DNA of 16,565 nt from JBBSMX01 sp038232935. GTDB taxonomy: Bacteria; Bacteroidota; Rhodothermia; Rhodothermales; JANQRZ01. Numbering within the stretch: position 1 is the stretch's first letter; each line of letters opens with the position of its first letter. The stretch spans positions 1 to 16,565 of the forward strand of contig JBBSMX010000091.1 in the NCBI GenBank assembly GCA_038232935.1, written 5' to 3'. Positions 1-6,170 of the stretch are shown piece after piece. The notes below the pieces were generated by a model. The model was not told the origin of the DNA, did not search any database, and worked only from the letters and a program-made list of their open reading frames with translations. Position numbers and translations under genes: made by a program.

Positions 1-81
1 GTCTTCGTGCTCTGCGCTGTCCTCGCTCTTTACATCGTGCTGCGCCTCGCCCTCCTCGCGACGCGGCAGGACGCGGCGTAA
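1..81 (+). CDS. C-terminal end of a membrane protein (partial)
   Basis: Frame 1 is open from the window edge to a TAA at 79-81 and encodes 26 residues. Nearly all are hydrophobic (Val, Leu, Ala, Phe, Ile), with an Arg in the middle and a short polar tail ending TRQDAA. This looks like the last transmembrane helix of a membrane protein whose body lies to the left. The next gene starts 25 bases downstream and is also a small membrane protein, so the two may be co-transcribed. The family cannot be told from so short a piece. Confidence 0.5.
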   Translation, partial: VFVLCAVLALYIVLRLALLATRQDAA

Positions 82-106
82 CCTCTCTCACTTCTTCTTC
101 GACGAC

Positions 107-340
107 ATGGCAAGCAAACCCTGGTTCGCCTCGACCGGCCCTCTCTGGATGGCCGCCATCGGCCTCGCGCTCATCGGCGTGATGCTCCTCGCAGTCCTCG
201 CGCCCCGGCTCTTCGGGCTGGAGGAGACGAGCTGGCTCGTGACGGTCGGCGTTGGCGTCGCGATTGGGGCAGCGGTGGTGATCTACGGCTACGCCAAACG
301 GGATTCCGGCGATACGGACGTCACGTCGTCGGAACACTGA
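107..340 (+). CDS. Small two-helix membrane protein, function unknown
   Basis: This 77-residue protein has two predicted membrane helices, at about residues 13-33 (WMAAIGLALIGVMLLAVLAP) and 42-62 (SWLVTVGVGVAIGAAVVIYG). A short loop containing LFGLEET joins them, and the polar tail is rich in Asp, Ser and Thr (KRDSGDTDVTSSEH). The ATG at 107 lies 25 bases after the preceding stop, which suggests an operon with that membrane protein. I do not recognise a family. Its small size, twin helices and acidic tail fit an accessory subunit or a DUF-type inner-membrane protein, but no function can be assigned. Confidence 0.7.
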   Translation: MASKPWFASTGPLWMAAIGLALIGVMLLAVLAPRLFGLEETSWLVTVGVGVAIGAAVVIYGYAKRDSGDTDVTSSEH

Positions 341-417
341 GTCCGCTCGCGAAGAAGGAGCACGGCGCGGTGTTGGAAGCGCTTCCCGACGATGTTTCAC
401 TGGTACTGACTCGAACG

Positions 418-1251
418 ATGATGGACGATAAAATCACAGCACCCGCCGAAGAAGAACGCTACGTCTCCGCCTACGAGAAGGAGGGCGTCGCCGACGTCGA
501 CCCGCGCTGCATCCCGCACGACCTCGACGGCACGCCGCCCATCGGGGACGAGATCGCGCCGCCGGTTTATCCGCGCGGCGACCACGAGACGTGGAACTTC
601 CTCTTCGACCGGCAGATGGGGCTGCTGCCCGGCCGCGCCAGCGAGACGTATCTCGAAGGTGTCCACAAGCTCGGCCTCTCCGACAACGGCATCCCGGCCC
701 TCCGCGACCTCAGCCGCGTCCTCGACCGCGCGACGGGCTGGAAGGTGGCCCGCATCCCGGGCCTCCTCCACGAGCGCGACTTCTTCCACCTCCTCTCGGA
801 GCGCCTCTTCCCCTCGACCGACTACATCCGCGGCAAGGAGGAGCTCGACTATACGCCCGCCCCCGACATGTTTCACGACATCTTCGGGCACATGCCGACG
901 CTCACGCAGCCGGCGTTCGCCGACTTCTACCAGCTCTTCGGCAAGGCGGCGCTCGACGCCAAAGGTGTGGACCGCCAGAGCCTCGAACGCTTCCACTGGT
1001 TCTCCGTCGAGTTCGGGCTGATCGAGGACCCGGACGGCTATCGCATCTTCGGCGCGGGCATCATGTCGTCGAAGGGCGAAGTGCTCAATGCGCTCTCGGA
1101 CAGTGTCGAGCACCGGCCGTTCTCGCCCGAAGCCGTCATCAGCCAGGACTACGACGTGTGGCACCTCCAGCCGACGATGTTCGTGCTGGAGTCGTTCGAG
1201 CAGCTCGTCGAGGAGTTCGAGGGCTGGGCGAAGAGCCGAAATCTGCTCTGA
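418..1251 (+). CDS. phhA: Phenylalanine 4-hydroxylase (biopterin-dependent)
   Basis: This enzyme hydroxylates phenylalanine to tyrosine in the cytoplasm using tetrahydrobiopterin, O2 and a mononuclear non-haem iron. The family signature is clear at residues 149-160 (PDMFHDIFGHMP), giving the two iron ligands His153 and His158. The third ligand is Glu198 in WFSVEFGL. At 277 aa it has the bacterial catalytic-domain-only length, without the regulatory ACT domain of animal enzymes. I chose the ATG at 418. The frame stays open upstream to a GTG at 370, which would add 16 residues that look unlike the family, and an ATG at 421 is equally possible. No pterin carbinolamine dehydratase (phhB) is in the window, so cofactor recycling must be encoded elsewhere. 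A terminator-like hairpin follows the stop. Family assignment is firm. Phe rather than Tyr or Trp specificity is inferred from bacterial precedent. Confidence 0.95.
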   Translation: MMDDKITAPAEEERYVSAYEKEGVADVDPRCIPHDLDGTPPIGDEIAPPVYPRGDHETWNFLFDRQMGLLPGRASETYLEGVHKLGLSDNGIPALRDLSRVLDRATGWKVARIPGLLHERDFFHLLSERLFPSTDYIRGKEELDYTPAPDMFHDIFGHMPTLTQPAFADFYQLFGKAALDAKGVDRQSLERFHWFSVEFGLIEDPDGYRIFGAGIMSSKGEVLNALSDSVEHRPFSPEAVISQDYDVWHLQPTMFVLESFEQLVEEFEGWAKSRNLL

Positions 1252-1274
1252 CGATCCCCGCGCCGAACTGATGG

Positions 1275-1313
1275 AGCCGCTCGGGTTGCATTTCTGGGCG
1301 GCTTCTCTATTTT
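1275..1313 (+). terminator. Hairpin with T-rich tail after phhA
   Basis: The arms AGCCGC (1275-1280) and GCGGCT (1298-1303) form a 6-bp GC-rich stem around a 17-base loop. The tail TCTCTATTTT follows directly. It begins 24 bases after the phhA stop and ends well before the acylphosphatase start, as expected of an intrinsic terminator. The loop is long and the tail is interrupted by C and A, so strength is uncertain. Confidence 0.5.
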
Positions 1314-1369
1314 CCCGACCTCGACCCCGCCCTGCGTCTCCCCACCAGACCCCTGCTCTCCCACTTCCG

Positions 1370-1708
1370 ATGACAGTCTCCACAGCGGCGATGACGGACC
1401 CGGCACCCAACGCGACCCCCGATGCTCCAAGCGGTGAACGCCTCGTGGCCGAGGTACACGGGCTCGTGCAGGGCGTCGGGTTCCGGTACTTCACGCGCGG
1501 CGTCGCGCGCAAGCTGAACCTCAAGGGGTTCGTCCGCAACGACCCGGACGGCGTCGTCACCGTCGTCGCCGAAGGGCAGCGGGCGGATCTCGATGCCCTG
1601 CTCGACGCGCTCCACGACGGACCCGACCTCGCGGAGGTCGAAACCGTGGATGAGGTCTGGGAGACCCCACGCGGCCGGTTCGACGGTTTCTCGGTCGAGT
1701 ATTACTAG
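1370..1708 (+). CDS. acyP: Acylphosphatase
   Basis: This small cytosolic enzyme hydrolyses acyl phosphates such as carbamoyl phosphate and 1,3-bisphosphoglycerate. From the ATG at 1370 it is 112 aa. The conserved block VHGLVQGVGFRYFTR carries the phosphate-binding Arg39, and GFVRNDPDGVV carries the catalytic Asn57. The C-terminal FSVEYY matches the usual final strand. The family is normally about 90-100 aa, so the first 20 or so residues (Ala, Pro and Thr rich) form an atypical tail. A second ATG at 1391 would give 105 aa and is an equally good start. It is separated from phhA by a probable terminator and is followed 38 bases later by the PIG-L deacetylase, with which it could be co-transcribed. 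Nothing ties its substrate to the neighbouring genes. Confidence 0.93.
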   Translation: MTVSTAAMTDPAPNATPDAPSGERLVAEVHGLVQGVGFRYFTRGVARKLNLKGFVRNDPDGVVTVVAEGQRADLDALLDALHDGPDLAEVETVDEVWETPRGRFDGFSVEYY

Positions 1709-1746
1709 CCGCAGCCCGAGCCGTCGAACTACCACCCCGCCCTCGC

Positions 1747-2382
1747 ATGGATTTCCAACGTGCCCTCGCGCTCGCTCCTCACACCGATGATGCAGAGCTG
1801 GGCTGCGGCGGCACGCTCGCCCGGCTGCTCGAAGGGGGCACCGAGGTCCACGTAATGGTGTTCTCCACGGCGAGCGACTCCCTCCCGGAAGACAAACCTC
1901 CGGACACGCTCAAGCGTGAGTTCTTTCGCGCCGCCGAGACGCTCGGCATCCCTGAGTCGCGCTGCTACGTCTACGATTACCGCGTCCGCCGCCTCTCGTA
2001 TTCGCGCCAAGAGGTGTTGGAGGAGATGGTGCGCATCCGTCGGCAGATCGAGCCCGACCTCGTCCTCTTGCCCTCGGGGCACGATCTGCACCAGGATCAC
2101 CAGGTCGTCCACGTCGAGGGGCTGCGGGCGTTCAAGGACGTGACCGTCCTCGGCTACGAGCTACCGTGGAACCACATCTCCTTCGACGCCACCGCGTTCG
2201 TCACGCTCGAACCGCGCCACCTCGAGGCGAAGTGGGCGGCGCTCCAGGCCTACCGCTCGCAGTTCGAACTGAAGCGGCCGTACTTCTCCCGCGACTTCAT
2301 GGAGGGGCTGGCGCGGGTACGCGGCACGCAGGTGAAGGTCGAGATCGCCGAGGCCTTCGAGGTCCTGCGGATCAAATGGTGA
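1747..2382 (+). CDS. PIG-L/LmbE family zinc deacetylase
   Basis: This 211-aa protein belongs to the PIG-L/LmbE (BshB/MshB) fold, zinc enzymes that remove N-acetyl groups from amino sugars or their conjugates. The zinc and catalytic motif is at residues 11-15 (PHTDD, His12 and Asp15) followed by AELGCGG. The second metal motif is near residues 110-118 (SGHDLHQDHQ, with His115 and His118). Length and motif spacing are normal for the family. It precedes an ATP-grasp ligase and a PHP-domain hydrolase on the same strand, which suggests it frees an amine on a sugar-type substrate that the ligase then acylates. That link is inference. A role in bacillithiol synthesis (BshB) is possible, but no bshA or bshC partner is visible, so I leave the symbol blank. 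Confidence 0.9.
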   Translation: MDFQRALALAPHTDDAELGCGGTLARLLEGGTEVHVMVFSTASDSLPEDKPPDTLKREFFRAAETLGIPESRCYVYDYRVRRLSYSRQEVLEEMVRIRRQIEPDLVLLPSGHDLHQDHQVVHVEGLRAFKDVTVLGYELPWNHISFDATAFVTLEPRHLEAKWAALQAYRSQFELKRPYFSRDFMEGLARVRGTQVKVEIAEAFEVLRIKW

Positions 2383-2390
2383 GTGGTGAC

Positions 2391-2448
2391 TGGTCCTTCG
2401 TCATCTGTTTCTCTGTTGACAAAGGACCAATGACTAGCGACCAATGAC
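2391..2448. repeat. Inverted and direct repeat words in the deacetylase/ATP-grasp junction
   Basis: The arm TGGTCCTTCGTC (2391-2402) pairs with GACAAAGGACCA (2418-2429) at 11 of 12 positions around a 15-base loop. The word GACCAATGAC occurs twice, at 2425-2434 and 2439-2448. The second copy contains the ATG of the ATP-grasp gene at 2444. The first copy contains an ATG (2430) that opens a five-codon frame, MTSDQ, whose TGA (2445-2447) overlaps the ATP-grasp start. The stretch is lower in GC than its surroundings and looks like an intergenic repeat unit. It could act as a hairpin or a translational-coupling leader. Confidence 0.55.
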
Positions 2449-3511
2449 CACACTCCGCATCCTCGTCACCGGCGCGGGGGCACCGGGCATCCGGGGCACC
2501 CTCTACGCGCTACGACAGGGGGACCGGCCGGTGTACACAGTCGGGACGGACCTCAGCGAGCGGGCCGTCGGGCGCTACCTCACCGACGCCTTCCACACGG
2601 TCCCGCCACCGGAATCGCCCGACTACCTCGACGCGCTCCGCGCCGTATGCCGCACCGAGCGGATCGACGTACTGATCCCGCAGACGACGCGCGAGATTGC
2701 CGTCCTCTCGCAGCATCGCGACGACTTCGGGGACGTGCGGGTGATGGTGAGCGACCCAGAGTTCATCGCGGCGGCGAACGACAAAAGCGCCGTGCTGCGA
2801 GCATTCGAAACGCTCGGCCTGCCCGTCCCGGCGTACCGCACGGCGCAGACCGCAGACGAGTTGATCGAAGCCGCCACGGCCCTCGGCTACCCGGACCGCC
2901 CGGTGGTGGTGAAGCCGCCGGTGTCGAACGGGATGCGGGGGCTGAGGATTCTGCGCGAGGCGGCGTGGGACGCCCGCCGCTTCCTCGCCGAAAAGCCCGA
3001 CGGCGTCGAGATCGCCCTCGACGATCTGCTCCACATTTTCCGACGGGGCCTCCGGCGCGGCGACGGCTGGCCGGCGCTCCTCGTGACGGAGCACTTGCCC
3101 GGTCCCGAATATTCCGTCGATGCCTTCCGAGGCGAACGGCTGGCCGTGGCGATGCCGCGCCGCCGCGACACGATCCGCAGCGGGATCTCGTTCGAGACCA
3201 CCCTGCTGCCCGCCCGTGACGACCTCATCGATCCGACGCTCCGGGCCGCCGAGCACCTCGGGCTTCAGTACGCCTTCGGCTTCCAGTTCAAAGAGGACAC
3301 CGACGGCGTGGCAAAGGTGCTGGAGTGCAACCCCCGCGTGCAGGGCACGATGGTAGCGAGCGTTTTCGGCGGCGTCAACCCGATCTGGCTTTCGGTGCAG
3401 GAGCTGCTCGGCGAGCCGCCCACCGCTTTGCCCGCTCCGCCGCTCCCCGCCTCGTTCCGCCGGTACTGGGGCGGCCTCGGCGTGCGCGGCGACGACGTGT
3501 TTGAAATCTGA
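2444..3511 (+). CDS. ATP-grasp ligase, carbamoyl-phosphate-synthase-like
   Basis: This 355-aa protein has an N-terminal Rossmann-like pre-ATP-grasp domain (about residues 1-105, starting RILVTGAGAPGIRG) and an ATP-grasp domain (about 110-330). Visible ATP-grasp features are VVVKPPVSNGMRG (about 154-166, with Lys157 in the nucleotide pocket), TEHLPGPEYSVD (about 215-226) and the metal-binding ECNPRVQGT (294-302, with Glu294 and Asn296). The family joins a carboxylate to an amine or thiol via an acyl-phosphate intermediate. No specific substrate can be named. Its place between a PIG-L deacetylase and a PHP hydrolase suggests amide formation on a deacetylated amino sugar or similar molecule. The start at 2444 lies 61 bases after the deacetylase stop, within a repeat-bearing junction. 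Domain assignment is firm and the biological role is open. Confidence 0.9.
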   Translation: MTTLRILVTGAGAPGIRGTLYALRQGDRPVYTVGTDLSERAVGRYLTDAFHTVPPPESPDYLDALRAVCRTERIDVLIPQTTREIAVLSQHRDDFGDVRVMVSDPEFIAAANDKSAVLRAFETLGLPVPAYRTAQTADELIEAATALGYPDRPVVVKPPVSNGMRGLRILREAAWDARRFLAEKPDGVEIALDDLLHIFRRGLRRGDGWPALLVTEHLPGPEYSVDAFRGERLAVAMPRRRDTIRSGISFETTLLPARDDLIDPTLRAAEHLGLQYAFGFQFKEDTDGVAKVLECNPRVQGTMVASVFGGVNPIWLSVQELLGEPPTALPAPPLPASFRRYWGGLGVRGDDVFEI

Positions 3512-3550
3512 TGCGTGATGCGTGAGGGTAGAAAGAGCGAGGACTATTTT

Positions 3551-3590
3551 CACGTCCACACGTCCACACGTCCACACGTCCACACGTCCA
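3551..3590. repeat. Minisatellite: five tandem copies of an 8-bp unit
   Basis: The unit CACGTCCA is repeated exactly five times without a mismatch, followed by a partial unit (CACG). It fills the gap between the ATP-grasp stop (3511) and the preferred GTG start of the PHP gene (3597). Eight is not a multiple of three, so a change in copy number would shift the frame of any reading that entered the PHP gene from upstream. Just before it, the word GATGCGT appears twice around 3510-3524. Confidence 0.95.
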
Positions 3591-3596
3591 CACGCC

Positions 3597-4220
3597 GTGC
3601 TCGACCTCTTCCTCGGCCGCGTCCTGTTCCACTGCCACACGAGCCACACCGACGGGCAGCCGACGGTGGAGGAGTACGTCCGCTACGCCCGCGAGCACGA
3701 GATCGAGCGCGTCGTCTTCCTCGAACACATCCGCCGTGCGCCGAGCTACGACGTGCCCGCGTTCGTCGACGAAGTGCGGGCGAGCGGTGAGCGCCACGGC
3801 GTTTCCGTCGCCGTCGGTTTCGAGGCCAAAGTCCTGCCGGGCGGCGACCTCGACATCACCGACGAGCACCTCGCCCTCGCTGATGTGATCGGGATCGCCG
3901 AGCATGGCTTTCCGGACGATGCGGCGCTGTGGGAAGCCTCGCTCCGGCAGGCGTTCGAAGCGCACGGAGGCCATGCCGAGCGCGTCGCCGTGTGGGTCCA
4001 TCCCGGCCTGTGGCTCAAAAAGACGCGGCGACTGGACGTGCTACGCGGTGCCTATGCCGATCTGCTCGACGCAGCGCAGCGCGCGGGCGTGCTCATCGAG
4101 CAGAACGCGCGCTATCGCCTGTTGGCCGAGAACGACCTCGCGTTCGTCCGCCCCCAGAATCTCGTGCGTGGTGCCGACGCCCACCGCCTCGCCGACGTAG
4201 AAGCCCTCTTCGCGGGCTAG
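3597..4220 (+). CDS. PHP-domain metal-dependent hydrolase
   Basis: This 207-aa protein is a stand-alone PHP domain (polymerase and histidinol phosphatase superfamily), which typically binds two or three metals and cleaves phosphoesters. Visible metal-site motifs are FHCHTSHTDG (His12, His14, Asp19), FLEH (Glu43, His44), GFEAKV (Glu76), WVHPG (His135) and GADAH (Asp194, His196), all in the expected order. I prefer the GTG at 3597, which places the first metal motif at the usual distance from the N terminus. The frame is open back to a GTG at 3522 through the tandem repeats, but that extension (repeated Thr/Arg/Pro/His words) looks like translated repeat. It closes the run with the deacetylase and ATP-grasp genes and probably acts on the same compound. 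The substrate is unknown. Confidence 0.88.
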   Translation: MLDLFLGRVLFHCHTSHTDGQPTVEEYVRYAREHEIERVVFLEHIRRAPSYDVPAFVDEVRASGERHGVSVAVGFEAKVLPGGDLDITDEHLALADVIGIAEHGFPDDAALWEASLRQAFEAHGGHAERVAVWVHPGLWLKKTRRLDVLRGAYADLLDAAQRAGVLIEQNARYRLLAENDLAFVRPQNLVRGADAHRLADVEALFAG

Positions 4221-4245
4221 AGCGAAAGGCGGTTGCTCGTACGCC

Positions 4246-4290
4246 GCCCCCTCTCTGCCCTGCCGGGCATCTCTCTCCCATAGGGGGCGA
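4246..4290. terminator. Stem-loop in the convergent gap after the PHP gene
   Basis: The arms CGCCCCCT (4246-4253) and AGGGGGCG (4283-4290) are perfect 8-bp complements. Nested inside are TGCCC (4257-4261) and GGGCA (4266-4270). The gap 4221-4402 lies between the converging PHP and SDR genes, so the structure could serve as a terminator for either strand. No T-run follows, so intrinsic termination is not certain. Confidence 0.4.
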
Positions 4291-4344
4291 GAACGTGGAA
4301 CGGAACCGTCTCCGCCCGTCATCACGCCGACGGTTCAGATCACG

Positions 4345-4364
4345 TCCCCTCACCCCGGAGGGGA
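4345..4364. terminator. Second stem-loop in the same convergent gap
   Basis: TCCCCTC (4345-4351) pairs with GAGGGGA (4358-4364) around a six-base loop. It is followed by purine-rich sequence (GAGGGACAGGGAGAGG) on the plus strand, which is pyrimidine-rich on the minus strand. It lies 39 bases beyond the SDR stop, so it is placed to end the SDR transcript. It resembles the C-rich and G-rich paired repeats common in intergenic DNA of high-GC bacteria. Confidence 0.4.
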
Positions 4365-4402
4365 GAGGGACAGGGAGAGGCTACGAACCACCGATCTATC
4401 CA

Positions 4403-5188
4403 CTACTGCTGGCCTTTCATCACCCGCTTCCCCACTTCGAGGATGACCTTCGTCGGGACGAAGCGTGTGGCGAACGCGGCCAGCGTGTTCACCGCGCCGC
4501 TGATCGTCCTCCGCTCGTTCTCGAGGAGGGCGTCGAGGCCGACACGCGCGACTTTCTCCGGTGTCTCCAGCGCCCGCCCGCCGCCGAAGTTGCCGATGTC
4601 GGCGGCCTCGGCGAAGCCCGTCGTCGTCGGGCCGGGGCAGAGGCAGGTGACGGCGACGCCGGTGCCCTCGGCCTCGGCGTGGAGCGCTTCGGTGAACGAG
4701 AGGACGAACGCTTTCGTGGCGGCGTAGACGGCGAAATGCGGGACGGGCTGGAAAGCGGCCGTCGAGGCCACGTTCAGCACGCCGCCCGTACCGCGCTGGA
4801 TCATCGCGGGCAGGAACAGCCGCGTGAGCGCGACGAGGTTCGTCACGTTGAGCGTGATCATCGCGTCGTAGACGTCGGCATCGAAGTCCACGAAGCCGCC
4901 GAGCTTGCCGAAGCCGGCGTTGTTGACGAGCACGTCCACCTCGTGGCCGTCAGCGGTAATCCGGTCGTGGAGCGCCTGCGCCGCGCCCGGCGTGCCGAGG
5001 TCGTGGGCGAAGACGGTCGCCGTGCCGCCGAGCGTGCGGAACTCGTCGGCGAGTTCGTCGAGCCGGTCTTCGGAGCGGGCGGTGAGGAGGAGGTGGGCAC
5101 CGTCGCGGGCGAGCTGCCGCGCGATGGCTTCGCCGATGCCGCCGGAGGCCCCCGTGACGAGGACGGTGCGGCCGTGATAGGATGTCAT
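4403..5188 (-). CDS. Short-chain dehydrogenase/reductase (classical SDR)
   Basis: This 261-aa cytosolic NAD(P)-dependent oxidoreductase has the classical SDR motifs in order. These are the nucleotide-binding TGASGGIG (12-19), the structural NNAG (89-92), and the catalytic tetrad Asn114 (LNV), Ser142 (VAST), Tyr155 and Lys159 (YAATK). A CPGPTTTGF segment follows, as in the family. ARS (37-39) after the second strand hints at NADP(H) preference, which is an inference. The length is slightly above the usual 250 aa because of a C-terminal tail (KVILEVGKRVMKGQQ) typical of the DltE/YqjQ-like subgroup. It stands alone on the minus strand, converging with the PHP gene and diverging from prmC, whose start is 102 bases away. 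The substrate is unknown. Confidence 0.92.
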   Translation of the reverse strand: MTSYHGRTVLVTGASGGIGEAIARQLARDGAHLLLTARSEDRLDELADEFRTLGGTATVFAHDLGTPGAAQALHDRITADGHEVDVLVNNAGFGKLGGFVDFDADVYDAMITLNVTNLVALTRLFLPAMIQRGTGGVLNVASTAAFQPVPHFAVYAATKAFVLSFTEALHAEAEGTGVAVTCLCPGPTTTGFAEAADIGNFGGGRALETPEKVARVGLDALLENERRTISGAVNTLAAFATRFVPTKVILEVGKRVMKGQQ

Positions 5189-5290
5189 GCGTAGTGGAGG
5201 GGAGGTGAGAAGGGGAGCCGTTCAATTCCGAGCGGCGGCGTATGTTAGAAACGGGGCCCTTCTATTCCCTGAACCGGGCCATTTGATCCC

Positions 5291-6160
5291 ATGAAGACCC
5301 GGAGAGCCCTGCTAGAGGCGGCGGCGGAGCGGCTTTCGGAGGCCGGCATCGAGCATGCCCGGCGCAACGCGGAGTGGATGCTCGAAGGCGCGCTCGGGCT
5401 GGACCGGACGACGTTCCTGGCGAACCTTCGGGAGCCGGTGACGGAAGAAGAGCAGGCGGCGTTCGAGGACATGGTGGCGCGGCGGATGGGCCGGGAGCCG
5501 CTTCAGTACGTCGTCGGCCACGCCGATTTCTACGGGCTCCGGCTCCGGGTGACGCCCGCCGTGCTGATCCCGCGCCCGGAAACCGAAGAGGTCGTCGAAG
5601 TGGCGCTCGGGCACTTGAAAGACGTGAGGGCACCGTGGGTCCTCGATATGGGGACGGGCAGCGGGGCCATCGCCCTCGCCCTCAAGCACGAGCGGCCCGA
5701 CGCCGAAGTCTTCGCCTGCGACCTCTCCGAGGACGCCCTCGCCATCGCCTCCCACAACGCCGACCGCCTTGCTCTCGACGTCTCGTTCATCCACGCCGAC
5801 GCGCTCGCGCCCGCTTTCGTCGAGGGCGTTCCGGCGTGCTTCGATGCCCTCGTGTCGAACCCGCCGTACGTCCCGGACACAGAGGCCGCGACGCTCGCGC
5901 CGGAGGTTCGGGACTTCGAGCCCTCCGCCGCGCTCTTCACGGGCGACGACCCGCTGCTTCACTACCGCGCGATCACCGGCCACGCCTCGCGCGTGCTGAA
6001 GCCCGGCGGCCTCATCCTCTTCGAGACCCACGTCGACTACGCCGCCGCCGTCCGCGCCCTCCTCGACGAGAGCGGCTACACCGACACCGCTGTGACAGCG
6101 GACCTCTCCGGCCGCCCCCGCATCGTGTGGGGATGGCGGGGAGTGCCGGACGGCGAGTGA
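5291..6160 (+). CDS. prmC: Release factor N5-glutamine methyltransferase PrmC
   Basis: PrmC (HemK) methylates the Gln of the GGQ motif in release factors RF1 and RF2 using S-adenosylmethionine, which speeds translation termination. The 289-aa protein has the N-terminal helical substrate-recognition domain (about 1-85, ending in GREPLQYVVGHADFYGL). The SAM-binding motif is LDMGTGSGAIALALK (about 118-132), and the substrate-Gln motif is NPPY (190-193). The family motif IPRPETEEVV is also present (93-102). Length is normal. The ATG at 5291 is in a divergent gap with the SDR gene. TATGTTAG at 5241-5248 resembles the Bacteroidetes -7 element TAnnTTTG with one mismatch, but no matching upstream element is obvious. 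It ends 10 bases from the stop of the convergent histone-deacetylase-family gene. Confidence 0.95.
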   Translation: MKTRRALLEAAAERLSEAGIEHARRNAEWMLEGALGLDRTTFLANLREPVTEEEQAAFEDMVARRMGREPLQYVVGHADFYGLRLRVTPAVLIPRPETEEVVEVALGHLKDVRAPWVLDMGTGSGAIALALKHERPDAEVFACDLSEDALAIASHNADRLALDVSFIHADALAPAFVEGVPACFDALVSNPPYVPDTEAATLAPEVRDFEPSAALFTGDDPLLHYRAITGHASRVLKPGGLILFETHVDYAAAVRALLDESGYTDTAVTADLSGRPRIVWGWRGVPDGE

Positions 6161-6170
6161 CGAGTCTGGC

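Noticed and set aside
397..1560. Long minus-strand open frame (387 codons) opposite phhA and acylphosphatase
   Set aside because: It is antisense to two genes with clear catalytic motifs. Its composition (Arg, Val and Glu runs) is that of a mirror frame in high-GC DNA, and no domain is recognisable.
1747..2382. Calling the deacetylase BshB (bacillithiol pathway)
   Set aside because: The family fits, but no bshA or bshC is adjacent and the GT4 gene in the window lacks BshA motifs. Specificity cannot be claimed.
3551..3590. CRISPR array
   Set aside because: The repeats are only 8 bp and contiguous with no spacers, so this is a minisatellite.
2510..3649. Long minus-strand open frame (379 codons) opposite the ATP-grasp gene
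   Set aside because: It is a shadow of a well-supported ATP-grasp gene. It runs through the 8-bp tandem repeats and has no domain.
3929..5194. Plus-strand open frame (421 codons) spanning the PHP gene end, the convergent gap and the SDR gene
   Set aside because: It overlaps two motif-supported genes and crosses the hairpin-rich gap. Its residues are Arg, Ala and Glu rich, as expected for a shadow frame.
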